A stretch of 64,000 nt of DNA, from contig NZ_JBBPHP010000034.1 in NCBI RefSeq assembly GCF_038039535.1, positions 10,500 through 74,499 of the forward strand, written 5' to 3'. Positions 9,765-19,406 of the stretch are shown here, piece after piece. This stretch comes from Catalinimonas sp038039535. Its GTDB lineage: Bacteria > Bacteroidota > Bacteroidia > Cytophagales > Cyclobacteriaceae. The notes below the pieces were generated by a model, which ran no database searches, was not told where the DNA came from, and saw nothing but the letters and a program-made list of their open reading frames with translations. A program made the translations under genes and the position numbers. Numbering within the stretch: the stretch's first letter is position 1; each line of letters opens with the position of its first letter.

Positions 9765-10964
9765 ATGAGTTCAGTATTTATAATAGGCATTATCGGTGTA
9801 GCTTTTGGGTTGTTTGCTGCCTACCTGTTATTCAACAGAATAATTAAAAATCCCAATGTTTTAAATATTCTTCCCTTCGTATTTATATTAAGTATTTCCT
9901 GGATTTTATTGGTCAATACTTTGAATGCGAGCGGGTACATTGTATATGTTCCCCATCTGTTCAGAACGGCATTACCATTATGCTTTTGCTTAGGCCCTAT
10001 TTCCTATCTCTACATTAGAGCGTATATAAGAAAAGAAAAAAAGTTAGCCGCTATCGACATTTTACATTTTGTACCCACCCTTATTGCTTTTGCCGATACA
10101 CTTCCCTTTCTACTGCAAAGTGCAGATGAAAAAAAAGTGTTAATTCAGGAATATATTCTCAATAATAACGCGCTGCTCAAATGGCAGGAAGGAACATTTT
10201 TTATGTCTCTGTTACCCTGGATTGTTTGCATTTATGGTGTTATATATATATTATTTTGTATCAAAGAAGTATACAGGTATTCTCTAGCTATTGAACAAAA
10301 AAAGTCAATTTTAACTCTTCCAGAATTCAAATGGTTAATTTCTATCATTATCTGTGATATCATCATCACCTTGGCTTTTTTATGGTCATTAGCTACACGA
10401 CTTGAGGACCCCTTAGCTTTTAATTCCTTCTCATTAATTATTGCTACTACATTTTTAGCTTTAAACTTTACGCTTTATCAGACGCCTTACATACTATATG
10501 GTATTAGAGTGACTCCTGAAGCTTTATCCAATGAAAGTGTTAAAAAGTACAATCCATTTGACGATGATGAACTTACCAGCTATGTAACTAAAGTAAAAAG
10601 TTACATGAAGCAGCATAAACCATTTCTACAAAATGGTTATTTATTAGGTGATCTTTCCAATGACATTAATGTAGAGCGTCATCTATTATCTATAGTAATC
10701 AATCAGGGTTTTGGTATGAGGTATACCGAAATGATCAATAGCTACAGAATTAGCTACCTGATCCAAAATTATCAACATATGAACTACAAGAACCTTACTA
10801 TTGAGGGCCTTGCCTCAGAGGTAGGGTTTAAGTCCCGTACCACCTTTCTGCATTCCGTAAAAAAGCTGACAGGCTTAACCCCTACTAAATTTTTAAAAAA
10901 GCTGGAGGATAACCAGCGAATAGAGTTTCGTTCCAATAGTAGTGATTTAGAGCTAAAATTATGA
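9765..10964 (+). CDS. membrane-anchored AraC-family regulator, copy 1
   Basis: This is a transcription regulator with an N-terminal seven-helix membrane domain (about residues 1-245) and a C-terminal AraC/XylS double helix-turn-helix (about 290-395). The second recognition helix lies near the GFKSRTTFLHSVKKLTG stretch and is followed by the typical TPTKFL end. Such proteins are thought to sense a membrane or periplasmic signal directly and bind DNA from the membrane. It is paralogous along its whole length to the protein at 15838, sharing for example HLFRT.LP, KEKK and NLTIEG. Both copies stand immediately upstream of a small membrane protein and then a sulfatase, so those genes are the likely targets. 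The signal is unknown. Confidence 0.88.
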   Translation: MSSVFIIGIIGVAFGLFAAYLLFNRIIKNPNVLNILPFVFILSISWILLVNTLNASGYIVYVPHLFRTALPLCFCLGPISYLYIRAYIRKEKKLAAIDILHFVPTLIAFADTLPFLLQSADEKKVLIQEYILNNNALLKWQEGTFFMSLLPWIVCIYGVIYILFCIKEVYRYSLAIEQKKSILTLPEFKWLISIIICDIIITLAFLWSLATRLEDPLAFNSFSLIIATTFLALNFTLYQTPYILYGIRVTPEALSNESVKKYNPFDDDELTSYVTKVKSYMKQHKPFLQNGYLLGDLSNDINVERHLLSIVINQGFGMRYTEMINSYRISYLIQNYQHMNYKNLTIEGLASEVGFKSRTTFLHSVKKLTGLTPTKFLKKLEDNQRIEFRSNSSDLELKL

Positions 10965-11146
10965 TAACCGGCTATGGGTTCAAATTTGCATTTGTTTGTT
11001 TCATATTGAGAAATAATTCGTGAGCCATATTGGCAATTTGATCAGGTTTATAAAATGAATCTACATTCAGGTTACTATTTTGAAGTTACTCAAGTCATAT
11101 CACTAAGTTTATTGAGTAAATATTTTTTTGATGTAATTCGTATTTT

Positions 11147-11701
11147 ATGGAGGCAGTTATTCATCTTTTGTCTAAGATCCAAGGTGATCTACTCAGAGGA
11201 TTCTGCTTGATGATCTTAGTGGGTATTTTCTTTATACCCTTTATAAAAAACTGGAAACCCAACGCCATCAATGAAACCCTACGAGGTGCTAAATTACTGC
11301 TGCAAATCAAGAAACTGACACTTGAACTGGATGAAAAACAAGGGAAACATGCTGAGCAGGATTTAAGTACTGACTTACAAAAAGCTGCCGATGATATTAA
11401 TTTCATGAAGGATAGCAAACTGGAATACTATCCAGAAGAAGTTGTATACTTTCAGATTTTGAAATATAGTATTTCCGGAAGCCTCTTCTTTTTTATCATC
11501 ACAAGCTTGGTGGTGATTACTACAGGCCATGGTTTACAAACATATAATGATTATATCGCGGTTTTTTCCAGAGATCTGGCAGTTTGTGTAGCCTCAGGCT
11601 TCGCTGCAACTTTTGTGCCTTGGGGAAGTACAGTATCGCATTTTATTTATGGGTTTAATATGCCTTTAGTCATAGCCTTAATCATTGTTATTATTACCTA
11701 A
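11147..11701 (+). CDS. small membrane protein of unrecognised family, copy 1
   Basis: I do not recognise a named family. The 184-residue protein has a first hydrophobic helix at about 16-34, a charged and partly coiled-coil-like middle (45-100) and hydrophobic segments at about 106-127, 143-160 and 165-184. The motif ASGFxATFVPWG at 149-160, followed by the pattern SxFxYGFxxP, is shared nearly exactly with the protein at 17580. The N-terminal pattern (IxxxSKIxGDxL) is also shared. Both copies follow a 7TM AraC regulator and precede a sulfatase gene. A role as partner of that regulator or in envelope transport is inference only. Confidence 0.75.
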   Translation: MEAVIHLLSKIQGDLLRGFCLMILVGIFFIPFIKNWKPNAINETLRGAKLLLQIKKLTLELDEKQGKHAEQDLSTDLQKAADDINFMKDSKLEYYPEEVVYFQILKYSISGSLFFFIITSLVVITTGHGLQTYNDYIAVFSRDLAVCVASGFAATFVPWGSTVSHFIYGFNMPLVIALIIVIIT

Positions 11702-11837
11702 CCTTTATGATTGAAATGAAGAAAGACAATATTCTAATTCTGCCTCCTCTCATACTTATGATGGCAATGAAAAGACTAACACTCAATTTTAAACTATAGT
11801 GGGTTTTTCAAAAACCTTCAACATAACCTTTATTCCT

Positions 11838-14213
11838 ATGAAAAACTATCAACACCTGATGTGGCTTTTAGCCCTCTTAGTATTTATTTGTCCTGATTCC
11901 CTTCATGCACAGGAGGTGCTTCCTTTTCATCCTACTCCTTCAGCCAGTAAGGCAGGTGAAACTATGGAGGAATCCATTCATAAACACAGACAGACCGAAT
12001 CTCATCTCCCGGAGGATGCTCCCAATATTATCGTAATTTTAATTGATGATTCAGGCGCGGCATTGCCCAATACTTTTGGTGGCGAAGTCAGTACACCAAC
12101 GCTCACAAAATTATATAACCAGGGCATCTCCTATAACAGATTTCATTCTACGGCCATGTGTTCTCCCACGCGTGCGGCTCTGCTTACCGGACGTAACCAT
12201 ACCAGGGTGGGCAACGGGCAGATTACAGAATGGGCCAACGACTGGGATGGATTCAGTGGCGTTATTCCTAAAACCTCTGCCACTGTTGCTGAAGTACTTA
12301 AAAATTATGGGTACAGTACCTCTGCCTTTGGCAAATGGCATAATACCAATCCTGCATCCGTTTCTAAAGCAGGCCCGTTTGACGAATGGCCTACTGGTTA
12401 CGGATTTGAGTATTTCTATGGCTTTTTTGGTGGTGAAACCTCACAGTATGAACCTACCCTCATCAAAAATACCACGTATATCACCCATCCGCCCAAAACT
12501 CCGGAAGAAGGCTATCATCTTACGGATGACCTGGCAGATAATGCGATTCAGTGGATAAAGGATCACAAAGCCCTTCAACCTGATAAACCGTTTTTTATGT
12601 ATTGGGCTCCCGGTGCTGTACATGGCCCGCATCAGGTGGCCAAAGAATGGGCCGATAAATACAAAGGTAAGTTTGATGACGGTTGGGATGAGTATCGTAA
12701 GCGCGTTTTCAAACGTCAAAAAGAAATGGGTTGGATTCCTGAAAATACAATTCTGACAGAACGCCCCGAAACCATGGCGGCCTGGAATGATATTCCTGAA
12801 AACGAAAAACCTTTTCAACGCAGACTCATGGAAGTTTTTGCCGGATTTACCGAACATGCTGATTATAATGTCGGTCGTATCGTAAACGCTGTAGAGGAGA
12901 TGGGAATTGCTGACAATACTTTGATCTTCTACATCTGGGGAGATAATGGAAGTAGTGCGGAAGGGCAAAACGGAACCATAAGCGAACTCCTGGCACAAAA
13001 CCAGATACCCACAAAAATTTCTGATCACATAAGGGTGCTCAATGAGGAGTTAGGCGGTCTGGACGCGCTCGGAAGCCCTAAAACAGATAATATGTACCAC
13101 GCAGGCTGGGCCTGGGCAGGAGCTACTCCCTTCAGATCCACTAAATTAGTAGCCGCCCACTTTGGAGGAACACGTCAGCCTATGGTGGTTTCCTGGCCCA
13201 ATAAAATACAGGCTGACAAAACGGTGCGCTCCCAATTTCACCATGTTAATGATATTACGCCTACCATTTATGACCTTCTGGACATACAGCATCCTGAAGT
13301 AGTCAATGGGTTTGAACAGGACCCCATAGATGGCATCAGTATGGTATATACTTTTGATAACGGCGAGGCTGAAGGTCAAAAGAAAACACAGTTTTTTGAT
13401 GTCATGGGTAGCCGTGCGATTTACCATGATGGATGGATGGCCTCTACTTTTGGCCCCCGTATCCCGTGGATGACAGTAACCCCAGGTTTAGCTGACTGGA
13501 ACCCTAAAAATGATGTCTGGGAGCTACATAATCTGGAAGAGGATTTCAGTCAGGCCAATGATCTGGCTGGTCAATATCCGGAAAAACTTGAAGCCCTGAA
13601 AAAACTTTTTTTAGAAGAGTCAGCCAAAAATAAAAATCTGCCTATAGGAGGAGGTTTGTATGTTCTTCTTCACCCTGAAGAACTAAAAGTGAGCCCCAGA
13701 AGCGAGTTCAATTATCCTGGGTCCACCATCAGAGTTCCTGAATCCAACGCTCCCCGAGTAGGCCTTCTGAATCATAAAGCTACTATAGAGGTAGATATGC
13801 CTGCCAATGCTGAAGGGGTATTATTTGCGTTGGCCGGATATGCAGGAGGATTATCTTTTTATGTAAAGGATGGTGTGCTTAACTATGAATACAATCTATT
13901 TGAAATTGAAAGGACAAAGCTAACAGGAACTTCTAAACTTCCAGCTGGCAAAGCTACCATAGAAATTAACTTCAAACGCAAACCTCATGCTTCTATCTCT
14001 CATCTGAGTGCTGCTGATGTCTCTATTGCGGTCAATGGCAAGGAAGAGATCAAAGGTACCATACCCACGCTGGTAACCGCGGGTTTCTCAGCCAATGAAT
14101 GTTTTGACCTGGGTATGGATTTGGGTTCTCCGGTTTCTGAAGCTTACTATGATAATGCCCCCTACGCATTCAATGGCAAAATCAATAATATGAATATCAA
14201 GTACTTACCTTAA
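11838..14213 (+). CDS. arylsulfatase (S1 family), large form
   Basis: This is a formylglycine-dependent sulfatase that hydrolyses sulfate esters. The maturation motif CSPTR contains Cys108, the residue converted to formylglycine. Metal-binding Asp residues appear in LIDDSG near the N-terminus and in WGDNGS; the active-site Lys lies in FGKWHN. The signal peptide ends HAQ near residue 25. An upstream in-frame GTG at 11799 would put polar residues before the leader, so the ATG at 11838 is preferred (791 residues). A beta-rich C-terminal extension of about 170 residues follows the catalytic domain, as in Pseudomonas AtsA-like enzymes. Modification needs a maturase not present in this window. The likely regulator is the AraC gene upstream. 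Confidence 0.94.
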   Translation: MKNYQHLMWLLALLVFICPDSLHAQEVLPFHPTPSASKAGETMEESIHKHRQTESHLPEDAPNIIVILIDDSGAALPNTFGGEVSTPTLTKLYNQGISYNRFHSTAMCSPTRAALLTGRNHTRVGNGQITEWANDWDGFSGVIPKTSATVAEVLKNYGYSTSAFGKWHNTNPASVSKAGPFDEWPTGYGFEYFYGFFGGETSQYEPTLIKNTTYITHPPKTPEEGYHLTDDLADNAIQWIKDHKALQPDKPFFMYWAPGAVHGPHQVAKEWADKYKGKFDDGWDEYRKRVFKRQKEMGWIPENTILTERPETMAAWNDIPENEKPFQRRLMEVFAGFTEHADYNVGRIVNAVEEMGIADNTLIFYIWGDNGSSAEGQNGTISELLAQNQIPTKISDHIRVLNEELGGLDALGSPKTDNMYHAGWAWAGATPFRSTKLVAAHFGGTRQPMVVSWPNKIQADKTVRSQFHHVNDITPTIYDLLDIQHPEVVNGFEQDPIDGISMVYTFDNGEAEGQKKTQFFDVMGSRAIYHDGWMASTFGPRIPWMTVTPGLADWNPKNDVWELHNLEEDFSQANDLAGQYPEKLEALKKLFLEESAKNKNLPIGGGLYVLLHPEELKVSPRSEFNYPGSTIRVPESNAPRVGLLNHKATIEVDMPANAEGVLFALAGYAGGLSFYVKDGVLNYEYNLFEIERTKLTGTSKLPAGKATIEINFKRKPHASISHLSAADVSIAVNGKEEIKGTIPTLVTAGFSANECFDLGMDLGSPVSEAYYDNAPYAFNGKINNMNIKYLP

Positions 14214-14350
14214 GCCATTGCTTATCAAAGAGTATATTCAAAGTATAGCATAAAAACAAAAACCATCAAGACTTTAAAAAAAGAACATACTTAACCTTTA
14301 GCAATGCGTAGATATACCGGACATTAACATACGGTATTCATTTTAGAGCT

Positions 14351-15229
14351 ATGAAAACAAAAACAGTAGAATTAATAGCAAGCCCGAAAGAGCCTCATTT
14401 TGTTGGGGATGGATTTAGAGTTCATAATTTCATTCCCAGCGGCTTTAGGCTGGATATGCAACGGATGAACCCCTTTATTTTGTTGGATTACAATTCAACC
14501 TACACATTTCCACCATCTGATAAGCCAAAAGGTGTGGGAGTTCATCCGCATCGGGGTTTTGAAACCGTTACCATCGCCTACAAAGGCAAGGTTGCCCATC
14601 ATGACAGCAGTGGTGGGGGAGGTGTGATAGGTGAAGGGGATATACAATGGATGACTGCAGCCAGTGGAGTTCTTCACAAAGAATACCACGAAGAGGAATG
14701 GAGCAAAAAAGGGGGCGATTTTCAAATGGTACAACTTTGGGTTAACCTGCCAAAAAAGGACAAAATGAGTGCCCCAAAATATCAGGCTATCAAACGCGAG
14801 GAAATCAACCGATTTGAATTAGAAAATAAGGCAGGGCAAATCGAAGTGATAGCGGGAGAATACAAAGGTGCAAAAGGCGTAGCTTCCACTTTTACGCCTA
14901 TACATATGCTGAATGTAAAACTAAAAAAACAGGGAAAAGCGGAATTCCAATTTCCAGCCAATTACAATACTGCACTGCTGGTATTGGAAGGAAATATCAT
15001 CATCAATGGAGACGAAAAAACGCCAACAGACCATCTGGCACTAATGGGTAATGATGGAGAAACCTTTGAAATCCAGGGGTACGATGATGCCATCGTATTG
15101 GTTTTAAGTGGTGAACCCATTGATGAACCCATTGCGGCACATGGACCATTTGTAATGAATACCAAAGAAGAACTGAAGCAAGCCTTCAGTGATTACAACA
15201 ATGGCAAATTTGGTTATCTGGAGAATTGA
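14351..15229 (+). CDS. pirin family protein
   Basis: This is a bicupin of the pirin family, some members of which have quercetin 2,3-dioxygenase activity or act as redox-sensitive regulators. The N-terminal cupin has HPHRGFET, giving metal ligands His65 and His67, and LHKEYHEE, giving His109 and Glu111. The C-terminal cupin is about residues 170-285. The 292-residue length is normal. There is no signal peptide, so it is cytoplasmic. It follows the sulfatase by about 140 bp on the same strand. The connection to sulfatase function is not evident. Confidence 0.93.
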   Translation: MKTKTVELIASPKEPHFVGDGFRVHNFIPSGFRLDMQRMNPFILLDYNSTYTFPPSDKPKGVGVHPHRGFETVTIAYKGKVAHHDSSGGGGVIGEGDIQWMTAASGVLHKEYHEEEWSKKGGDFQMVQLWVNLPKKDKMSAPKYQAIKREEINRFELENKAGQIEVIAGEYKGAKGVASTFTPIHMLNVKLKKQGKAEFQFPANYNTALLVLEGNIIINGDEKTPTDHLALMGNDGETFEIQGYDDAIVLVLSGEPIDEPIAAHGPFVMNTKEELKQAFSDYNNGKFGYLEN

Positions 15230-15837
15230 TTATGAAAACAAGACCAGTAGTTTTTAATGGTGAGCATCTATCAACATTATGATGGTTTGGGAAATGAATG
15301 TGCCGGACGGTTCAGGTTTTGAAGCATTGCTCCTAATACTTGCATCGTCCTATCTTAATTCATTCAATAGGATGAATTAAGATTTAAGGATGTATAGACA
15401 TTTTTCAAGAGATACCTGATTGGTAATAAGACTGTTAAAGCAGTGTTAACGCTCTCAGGCAGAGGAAACCTATCTGTAAATGTAAGATGAAATTGTGAAA
15501 TCTTTATTAAAAAGAGATGAACAGGTAAACTACGATAACATCAAATGCTGTCCCACAAAAAATTTCTACTGCAAAAATGCTTTACGACATTAAAGGTAGG
15601 TACATACTTAAGGTATAATACTCAAATAAGCCCAAATATTAAAGAAAATCATGTTAATTTTTTGTTAATATTTTTTCATAAAAATAGATACGAATAAATA
15701 AAAGTGTTACTACTTAAGTGTTTTTATAATATTTAAGGTTCTTATTGTATGTTTATTATAACCTCTTGTGTATTAAACATTATTAATTAAATTTTGACTT
15801 TCAAAATAGCCCATTTTGTCAACTAGACATTTTAGTT
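15230..15837. other. intergenic region, no recognisable gene
   Basis: Directly after the pirin stop there is a 16-codon open frame starting at 15232 that ends abruptly, possibly a gene relic. The rest is A/T-rich, especially 15600-15830, and is presumably the promoter region for the AraC gene at 15838. I see no repeat or RNA gene. Confidence 0.4.
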
Positions 15838-16998
15838 ATGGATTTAGCCTTACTCTTCGGAATCTTAGGCTCTGCTTTTGGGTTTCTTGTCACCTATCTT
15901 TTGGTAATTAAACTAATCAGACAACCCAGCAGTGCATACCTCATGCTTGCAATACTGATTTTTAGCTTATCCTGGGTATTGATGATAAGCTTATTAAATG
16001 TGAGTGGATGGATTAATGGTTTTCCTCATCTTTTTAGAACAGAGCTACCCTTTATGTATAGTTTGGCACCCGCCTTCTACTTATACATTTGTACTTTTAT
16101 ACATAAAGAGAAAAAAATGAGTCGCTATGATTTTTTACATTTTCTGCCGGCGATGATCGTATTTGCTGATCTACTTCCTTTTTTATTGATGAGCGGTACA
16201 GAAAAGATAGAAATCATTCAGCATTACATTGCCGAGCCTAATTCAATTTTATCTGGACACGAGGGAGTGCTTCCTTTGCATTTGCTATTCTGGGCAGTAG
16301 GTTTCTACACCCTGTTTTATATCCTTATGCTCTCTGTGAACTTTAGCTTTGAACTGGAGTATACTCGCCCACATTTAATAAGAACCATTTCAGACAAAGA
16401 ATTGAAGTGGATAATTTCCCTTGCAGTATGTCTGATATTGATAGCATTATCTTTTCTATGGGCGGTGGCGGTCAAACCTCAACTTCCTGATGCGTATAGT
16501 ATATATGCTACAGGATACAGCCTTATTTTTACATGTTTCATTTTTTTGCTTTTTCACAGACCAGAAATTTTGTACAGCATAGATATGCCTCCTCAGGATG
16601 AAGCTCCTAAACATAATTGTTTGCCTCTTCCTGGGGATCAAATGAAAATATATTGTGATGAACTTCTGCAATTTTTGAACACGGAAAGGCCTTATTTAAC
16701 GCCGGGGTATACTATGGATAATCTTGCCAAAGAATTACATCTCACAAAGAATCAACTATCTTTTGTGATCAATAAAGGCTTAGGTATGAAATACAATGAC
16801 CTAATGAACAGAAGCAGAATTGAATACCTGGTACAATATTACGACGAAGTCAATAACAAAAACCTGACGATTGAAGGCATGGCAAACAATGTGGGTTTTA
16901 ACTCCCGTACTACTTTTTTGCACTCAGTAAAAAAATTTACCGGCCTGACTCCCACTGAATTGGTAAAAAGAATTGAAGCAAAGCAATATGAAAATTGA
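15838..16998 (+). CDS. membrane-anchored AraC-family regulator, copy 2
   Basis: This is a paralogue of the regulator at 9765 with the same architecture: seven hydrophobic helices in residues 1-240 and an AraC-type DNA-binding domain at about 280-380, ending GLTPTELVKRIE. Conserved blocks include HLFRTELP, HKEKKM, DFLHFLP and SRTTFLHSVKKFTG. The second membrane half is less conserved than the DNA-binding end, which fits divergence in signal sensing with retained DNA recognition. It is followed after 581 bp by the second copy of the small membrane protein. It probably controls the long codirectional gene series that begins there. Confidence 0.88.
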   Translation: MDLALLFGILGSAFGFLVTYLLVIKLIRQPSSAYLMLAILIFSLSWVLMISLLNVSGWINGFPHLFRTELPFMYSLAPAFYLYICTFIHKEKKMSRYDFLHFLPAMIVFADLLPFLLMSGTEKIEIIQHYIAEPNSILSGHEGVLPLHLLFWAVGFYTLFYILMLSVNFSFELEYTRPHLIRTISDKELKWIISLAVCLILIALSFLWAVAVKPQLPDAYSIYATGYSLIFTCFIFLLFHRPEILYSIDMPPQDEAPKHNCLPLPGDQMKIYCDELLQFLNTERPYLTPGYTMDNLAKELHLTKNQLSFVINKGLGMKYNDLMNRSRIEYLVQYYDEVNNKNLTIEGMANNVGFNSRTTFLHSVKKFTGLTPTELVKRIEAKQYEN

Positions 16999-17579
16999 TC
17001 AGTTTAGTTTAGATATTGCTGCACCCTTATGATCATGTCAATTCCCTCACTTCTTCAGTTTATTTTTCATTGTCAATCTCTACTTACTGAGCAGCTTCTC
17101 TATTTTAATTTATTCAGGTGACTTATCACTAAAGTCCATATAATGATTTTACTGGTTTCCAGACATAAAAGCTGCTAAACTCTTATTTGCAGTCAGCAAA
17201 ATTATAACAATATGCATACTACTGTACATTTCCGGTTAGTGTCTCTACAAACCGGGGCTTAGACGCCATGTACTTGTGCGGGGCACCCCGTGCCAACAAG
17301 GCTCGCAGTGGCGACTGCCGGTACCACAGTTCACTATCAGAAAATGTGACTTAGTATAAACAATATGATTCCAATTATCTGAGTGTAAAATTGACGCTTA
17401 GAGTTATAAAAATTTACTGACATAAAAATTGATTCATCCTTCACAACGAATCAAATGACCGTCTGTCAAGATGAATAAAAGTGCAGAATGAATCCATTTG
17501 AGAGGAAAATATCTTCATAGCATGTTTTTGAATTACTAGCTTGATGGTGTTGATTAAATTCCTCCTGGAAAAATTTATG
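16999..17579. other. intergenic region containing a structured G+C-rich patch
   Basis: No protein gene is visible. The spacer is A/T-rich except for about 100 bp in the middle (17230-17335), which is clearly richer in G+C and full of short inverted repeats; it is listed separately. The 3' part from 17340 is A/T-rich again and leads into the small membrane protein gene. Confidence 0.5.
17226..17347. repeat. palindromic G+C-rich element (possible MITE or structured RNA)
   Basis: Outer arms ACATTT (17226-17231) and AAATGT (17342-17347) can pair. Just inside, the two ends resemble each other as an imperfect inverted repeat of about 20 bases. Inside are further stems: CCGGTTwGT-type arms around 17232-17255 with one mismatch, CTTGT/ACAAG arms around 17273-17300 enclosing GGGGCACCCC, and GCAGT-GGCG-ACTGC near 17305-17318. 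The base composition differs from the surrounding spacer. This could be a miniature inverted-repeat element or a folded RNA; there is no open reading frame I can support. Confidence 0.4.
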
Positions 17580-18146
17580 ATGGAGATTGCCATAAAAATT
17601 ATTTCTAAAATACCTGGAGATGCTTTAAAAATTTCCTGTCTAATCTTAATGACTTCAATTTTTTTCATGCCATTAATATTGATCAAAAAACGTTCTCAAA
17701 ATTCAGTGTATAAAACCTTAAAGAATACCAAAATTGCTCTTGAGATAAAGAAGCTTGTACTGGAAATTGATGATAAGATAAATCCAAGAGAATCAAATTT
17801 GCCAAAATTAGGAGAAGACAGAAGTAAGTATTATTTAGAAAATGGTACGAGAGTGCATTTTCCAATAGAGCAGAATACGGAGCATGTTAGGTATTATGAT
17901 AAAATAAGGTTTGGCATATTGGGCAGTTTTTTTTTCTTTTTCACCACTACTATGGCCATGCTGATTGCTGCTCAACAATTGGAAAGCAGTATAGAATGGA
18001 TAAGCTACTTTTCTAAGGAAATTGGCGTAAGTATAGCCTCAGGCTTCATAGCTACTTTTGTGCCCTGGGGAAATAGATGGAGTTATTTCACTTATGGTTT
18101 TTTTATACCGATTCAAATTGCTTTGATGATTGTACTTTTAATCTAA
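17580..18146 (+). CDS. small membrane protein of unrecognised family, copy 2
   Basis: This is a paralogue of the protein at 11147. The start is set at the ATG at 17580 because this aligns with copy 1 from the first residue (MEIAIKIISKIPGD against MEAVIHLLSKIQGD). Earlier TTG (17541) and ATG (17577) starts are in frame. Hydrophobic helices lie at about residues 16-36, 111-131, 146-163 and 168-188. The shared motif ASGFIATFVPWG is at 153-164. The middle section (60-105) is charged and poorly conserved. It sits 11 bp before a DUF4136 lipoprotein gene, so it probably heads an operon under the AraC-type regulator upstream. No function is assigned. Confidence 0.75.
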   Translation: MEIAIKIISKIPGDALKISCLILMTSIFFMPLILIKKRSQNSVYKTLKNTKIALEIKKLVLEIDDKINPRESNLPKLGEDRSKYYLENGTRVHFPIEQNTEHVRYYDKIRFGILGSFFFFFTTTMAMLIAAQQLESSIEWISYFSKEIGVSIASGFIATFVPWGNRWSYFTYGFFIPIQIALMIVLLI

Positions 18147-18157
18147 CCTAAATCAGA

Positions 18158-18790
18158 ATGAACCGAAACCTTTTTCTTTTACTGCCTATTCTTTCTCTGC
18201 TGGCATGTTATCCGGAGCCAGATTTGAGTGAACTGGAAGACGAGCTGGTTGTGGTAACCAATTACAGTCCCGATGCTGATTTTTCTAATTATGCCACCTT
18301 TGCCATTCCTGATTCAATAGGCATCATCACTGATAACGAAGATGATGAGGAGTTTGTAGATGACGATAGAGCAGCTACAGTATTATCTGCGGTGCGTACT
18401 AATATGTTAGCAGCGGGCTTTACTGAGGTGAATAAAGAAGATGAACCTGACATAGGAGTCAATGTCATCGTACTGGAAAACCTCAATGTAGGCGGTTCTT
18501 TTTATCCAGGCTATTGGTGGGGATATCCAGGTTACTGGGACCCTTGTTACTGGTATTACTGCGGTTGGTATCCCTGGTATGGATGGGGTACAGTATATGC
18601 CTATACCACTGGTACTTTGGTAGTAGAATTTATAGATCTTAAAAACACCAATGTTGAAAATCAGAGACTGGATATTATCTGGACGGCCTATATGGGAGAA
18701 GTCTACTCCGCCCGAGATCCGGTACAGGAAGCCGTCAACGCAGTTAATCAGGCATTTGAACAATCACCCTATCTTAATACCCCTAACTAA
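18158..18790 (+). CDS. DUF4136 lipoprotein with aromatic-rich insert
   Basis: This is a predicted lipoprotein, with the lipobox cysteine at about residue 17 (LLAC). The DUF4136 fold is recognisable from DFSNYATFAIPDS near residue 41, the later DIGVNV strand and the C-terminal helix around AVNQAFEQSP. Residues 115-149 form an unusual insert dominated by Trp, Tyr, Gly and Pro. DUF4136 proteins are exported proteins of unknown function in Bacteroidota and Proteobacteria. It is 11 bp downstream of the small membrane protein gene and 9 bp before a beta-barrel gene, so all three are probably cotranscribed. Confidence 0.85.
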   Translation: MNRNLFLLLPILSLLACYPEPDLSELEDELVVVTNYSPDADFSNYATFAIPDSIGIITDNEDDEEFVDDDRAATVLSAVRTNMLAAGFTEVNKEDEPDIGVNVIVLENLNVGGSFYPGYWWGYPGYWDPCYWYYCGWYPWYGWGTVYAYTTGTLVVEFIDLKNTNVENQRLDIIWTAYMGEVYSARDPVQEAVNAVNQAFEQSPYLNTPN

Positions 18791-18799
18791 GTCAGCCTT

Positions 18800-19396
18800 A
18801 TGAAAAACTATATATATGTCTTCGGATTACTCTTACTGCCTGTCATGGCAGAAGCTCAGAATAATTTTCTGGGCCTTTCCTGGAATATCAGCATTCCTAC
18901 CGCCTCCAGTACCAGCTTTGTAGATGAGACCAGTATTAGGGGGGGGCAGTTTGAGTTCAGAGATTTCATTCAGAGCAACTTGTCTGTGGGCCTGTCTTTA
19001 GGCTGGAATGCTTATCAGGAATATACACCCCGGCAGACATACCCCATAGAGAATGGAGCGGTTACTACCGACTTGACTAAATACACCTATACCTTGCCCA
19101 TACTCTTCAATGTCCACTATTATTATCCGGTAAGTGAGTATGTGATGCCTTATATAAGTGCTGGAATGGGTGGCATGTACAGTGAAAGGGAAATATTTTT
19201 TAATGTATATGGTATTGCAGAATACAAGTGGGGTTTTGCTTTTCGGCCTGAGCTGGGGGTAGTCTTTCCTTTTGGCGAAGGCTTTGGTGCTATACTCGCA
19301 GCAGATTACCTGATGGCTACCAATGACTCAGATGAGCTGAATATTAATAGTACCTCATCATTCAATTTCAGAGTAGGATTTTTATTGATACGCTAA
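18800..19396 (+). CDS. small outer-membrane beta-barrel protein
   Basis: This is a predicted eight-strand outer-membrane barrel of the OmpA/OmpW-like or OMP_b-brl type. A signal peptide ends near residue 19 (AEAQ), and alternating amphipathic strands run to a C-terminal strand ending FLLIR. Length is 198 residues. No catalytic motif is seen. It lies between the DUF4136 lipoprotein and the sulfatase, with 9 bp and about 10 bp gaps, and is likely part of the same operon. Confidence 0.75.
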   Translation: MKNYIYVFGLLLLPVMAEAQNNFLGLSWNISIPTASSTSFVDETSIRGGQFEFRDFIQSNLSVGLSLGWNAYQEYTPRQTYPIENGAVTTDLTKYTYTLPILFNVHYYYPVSEYVMPYISAGMGGMYSEREIFFNVYGIAEYKWGFAFRPELGVVFPFGEGFGAILAADYLMATNDSDELNINSTSSFNFRVGFLLIR

Positions 19397-19406
19397 ATAA
19401 TTGATT

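Noticed and set aside
12441..13028. 195-codon minus-strand open frame inside the first sulfatase gene
   Set aside because: It is fully antisense to conserved sulfatase motifs, and its translation shows no signal peptide, domain or normal composition. The sense gene explains the openness.
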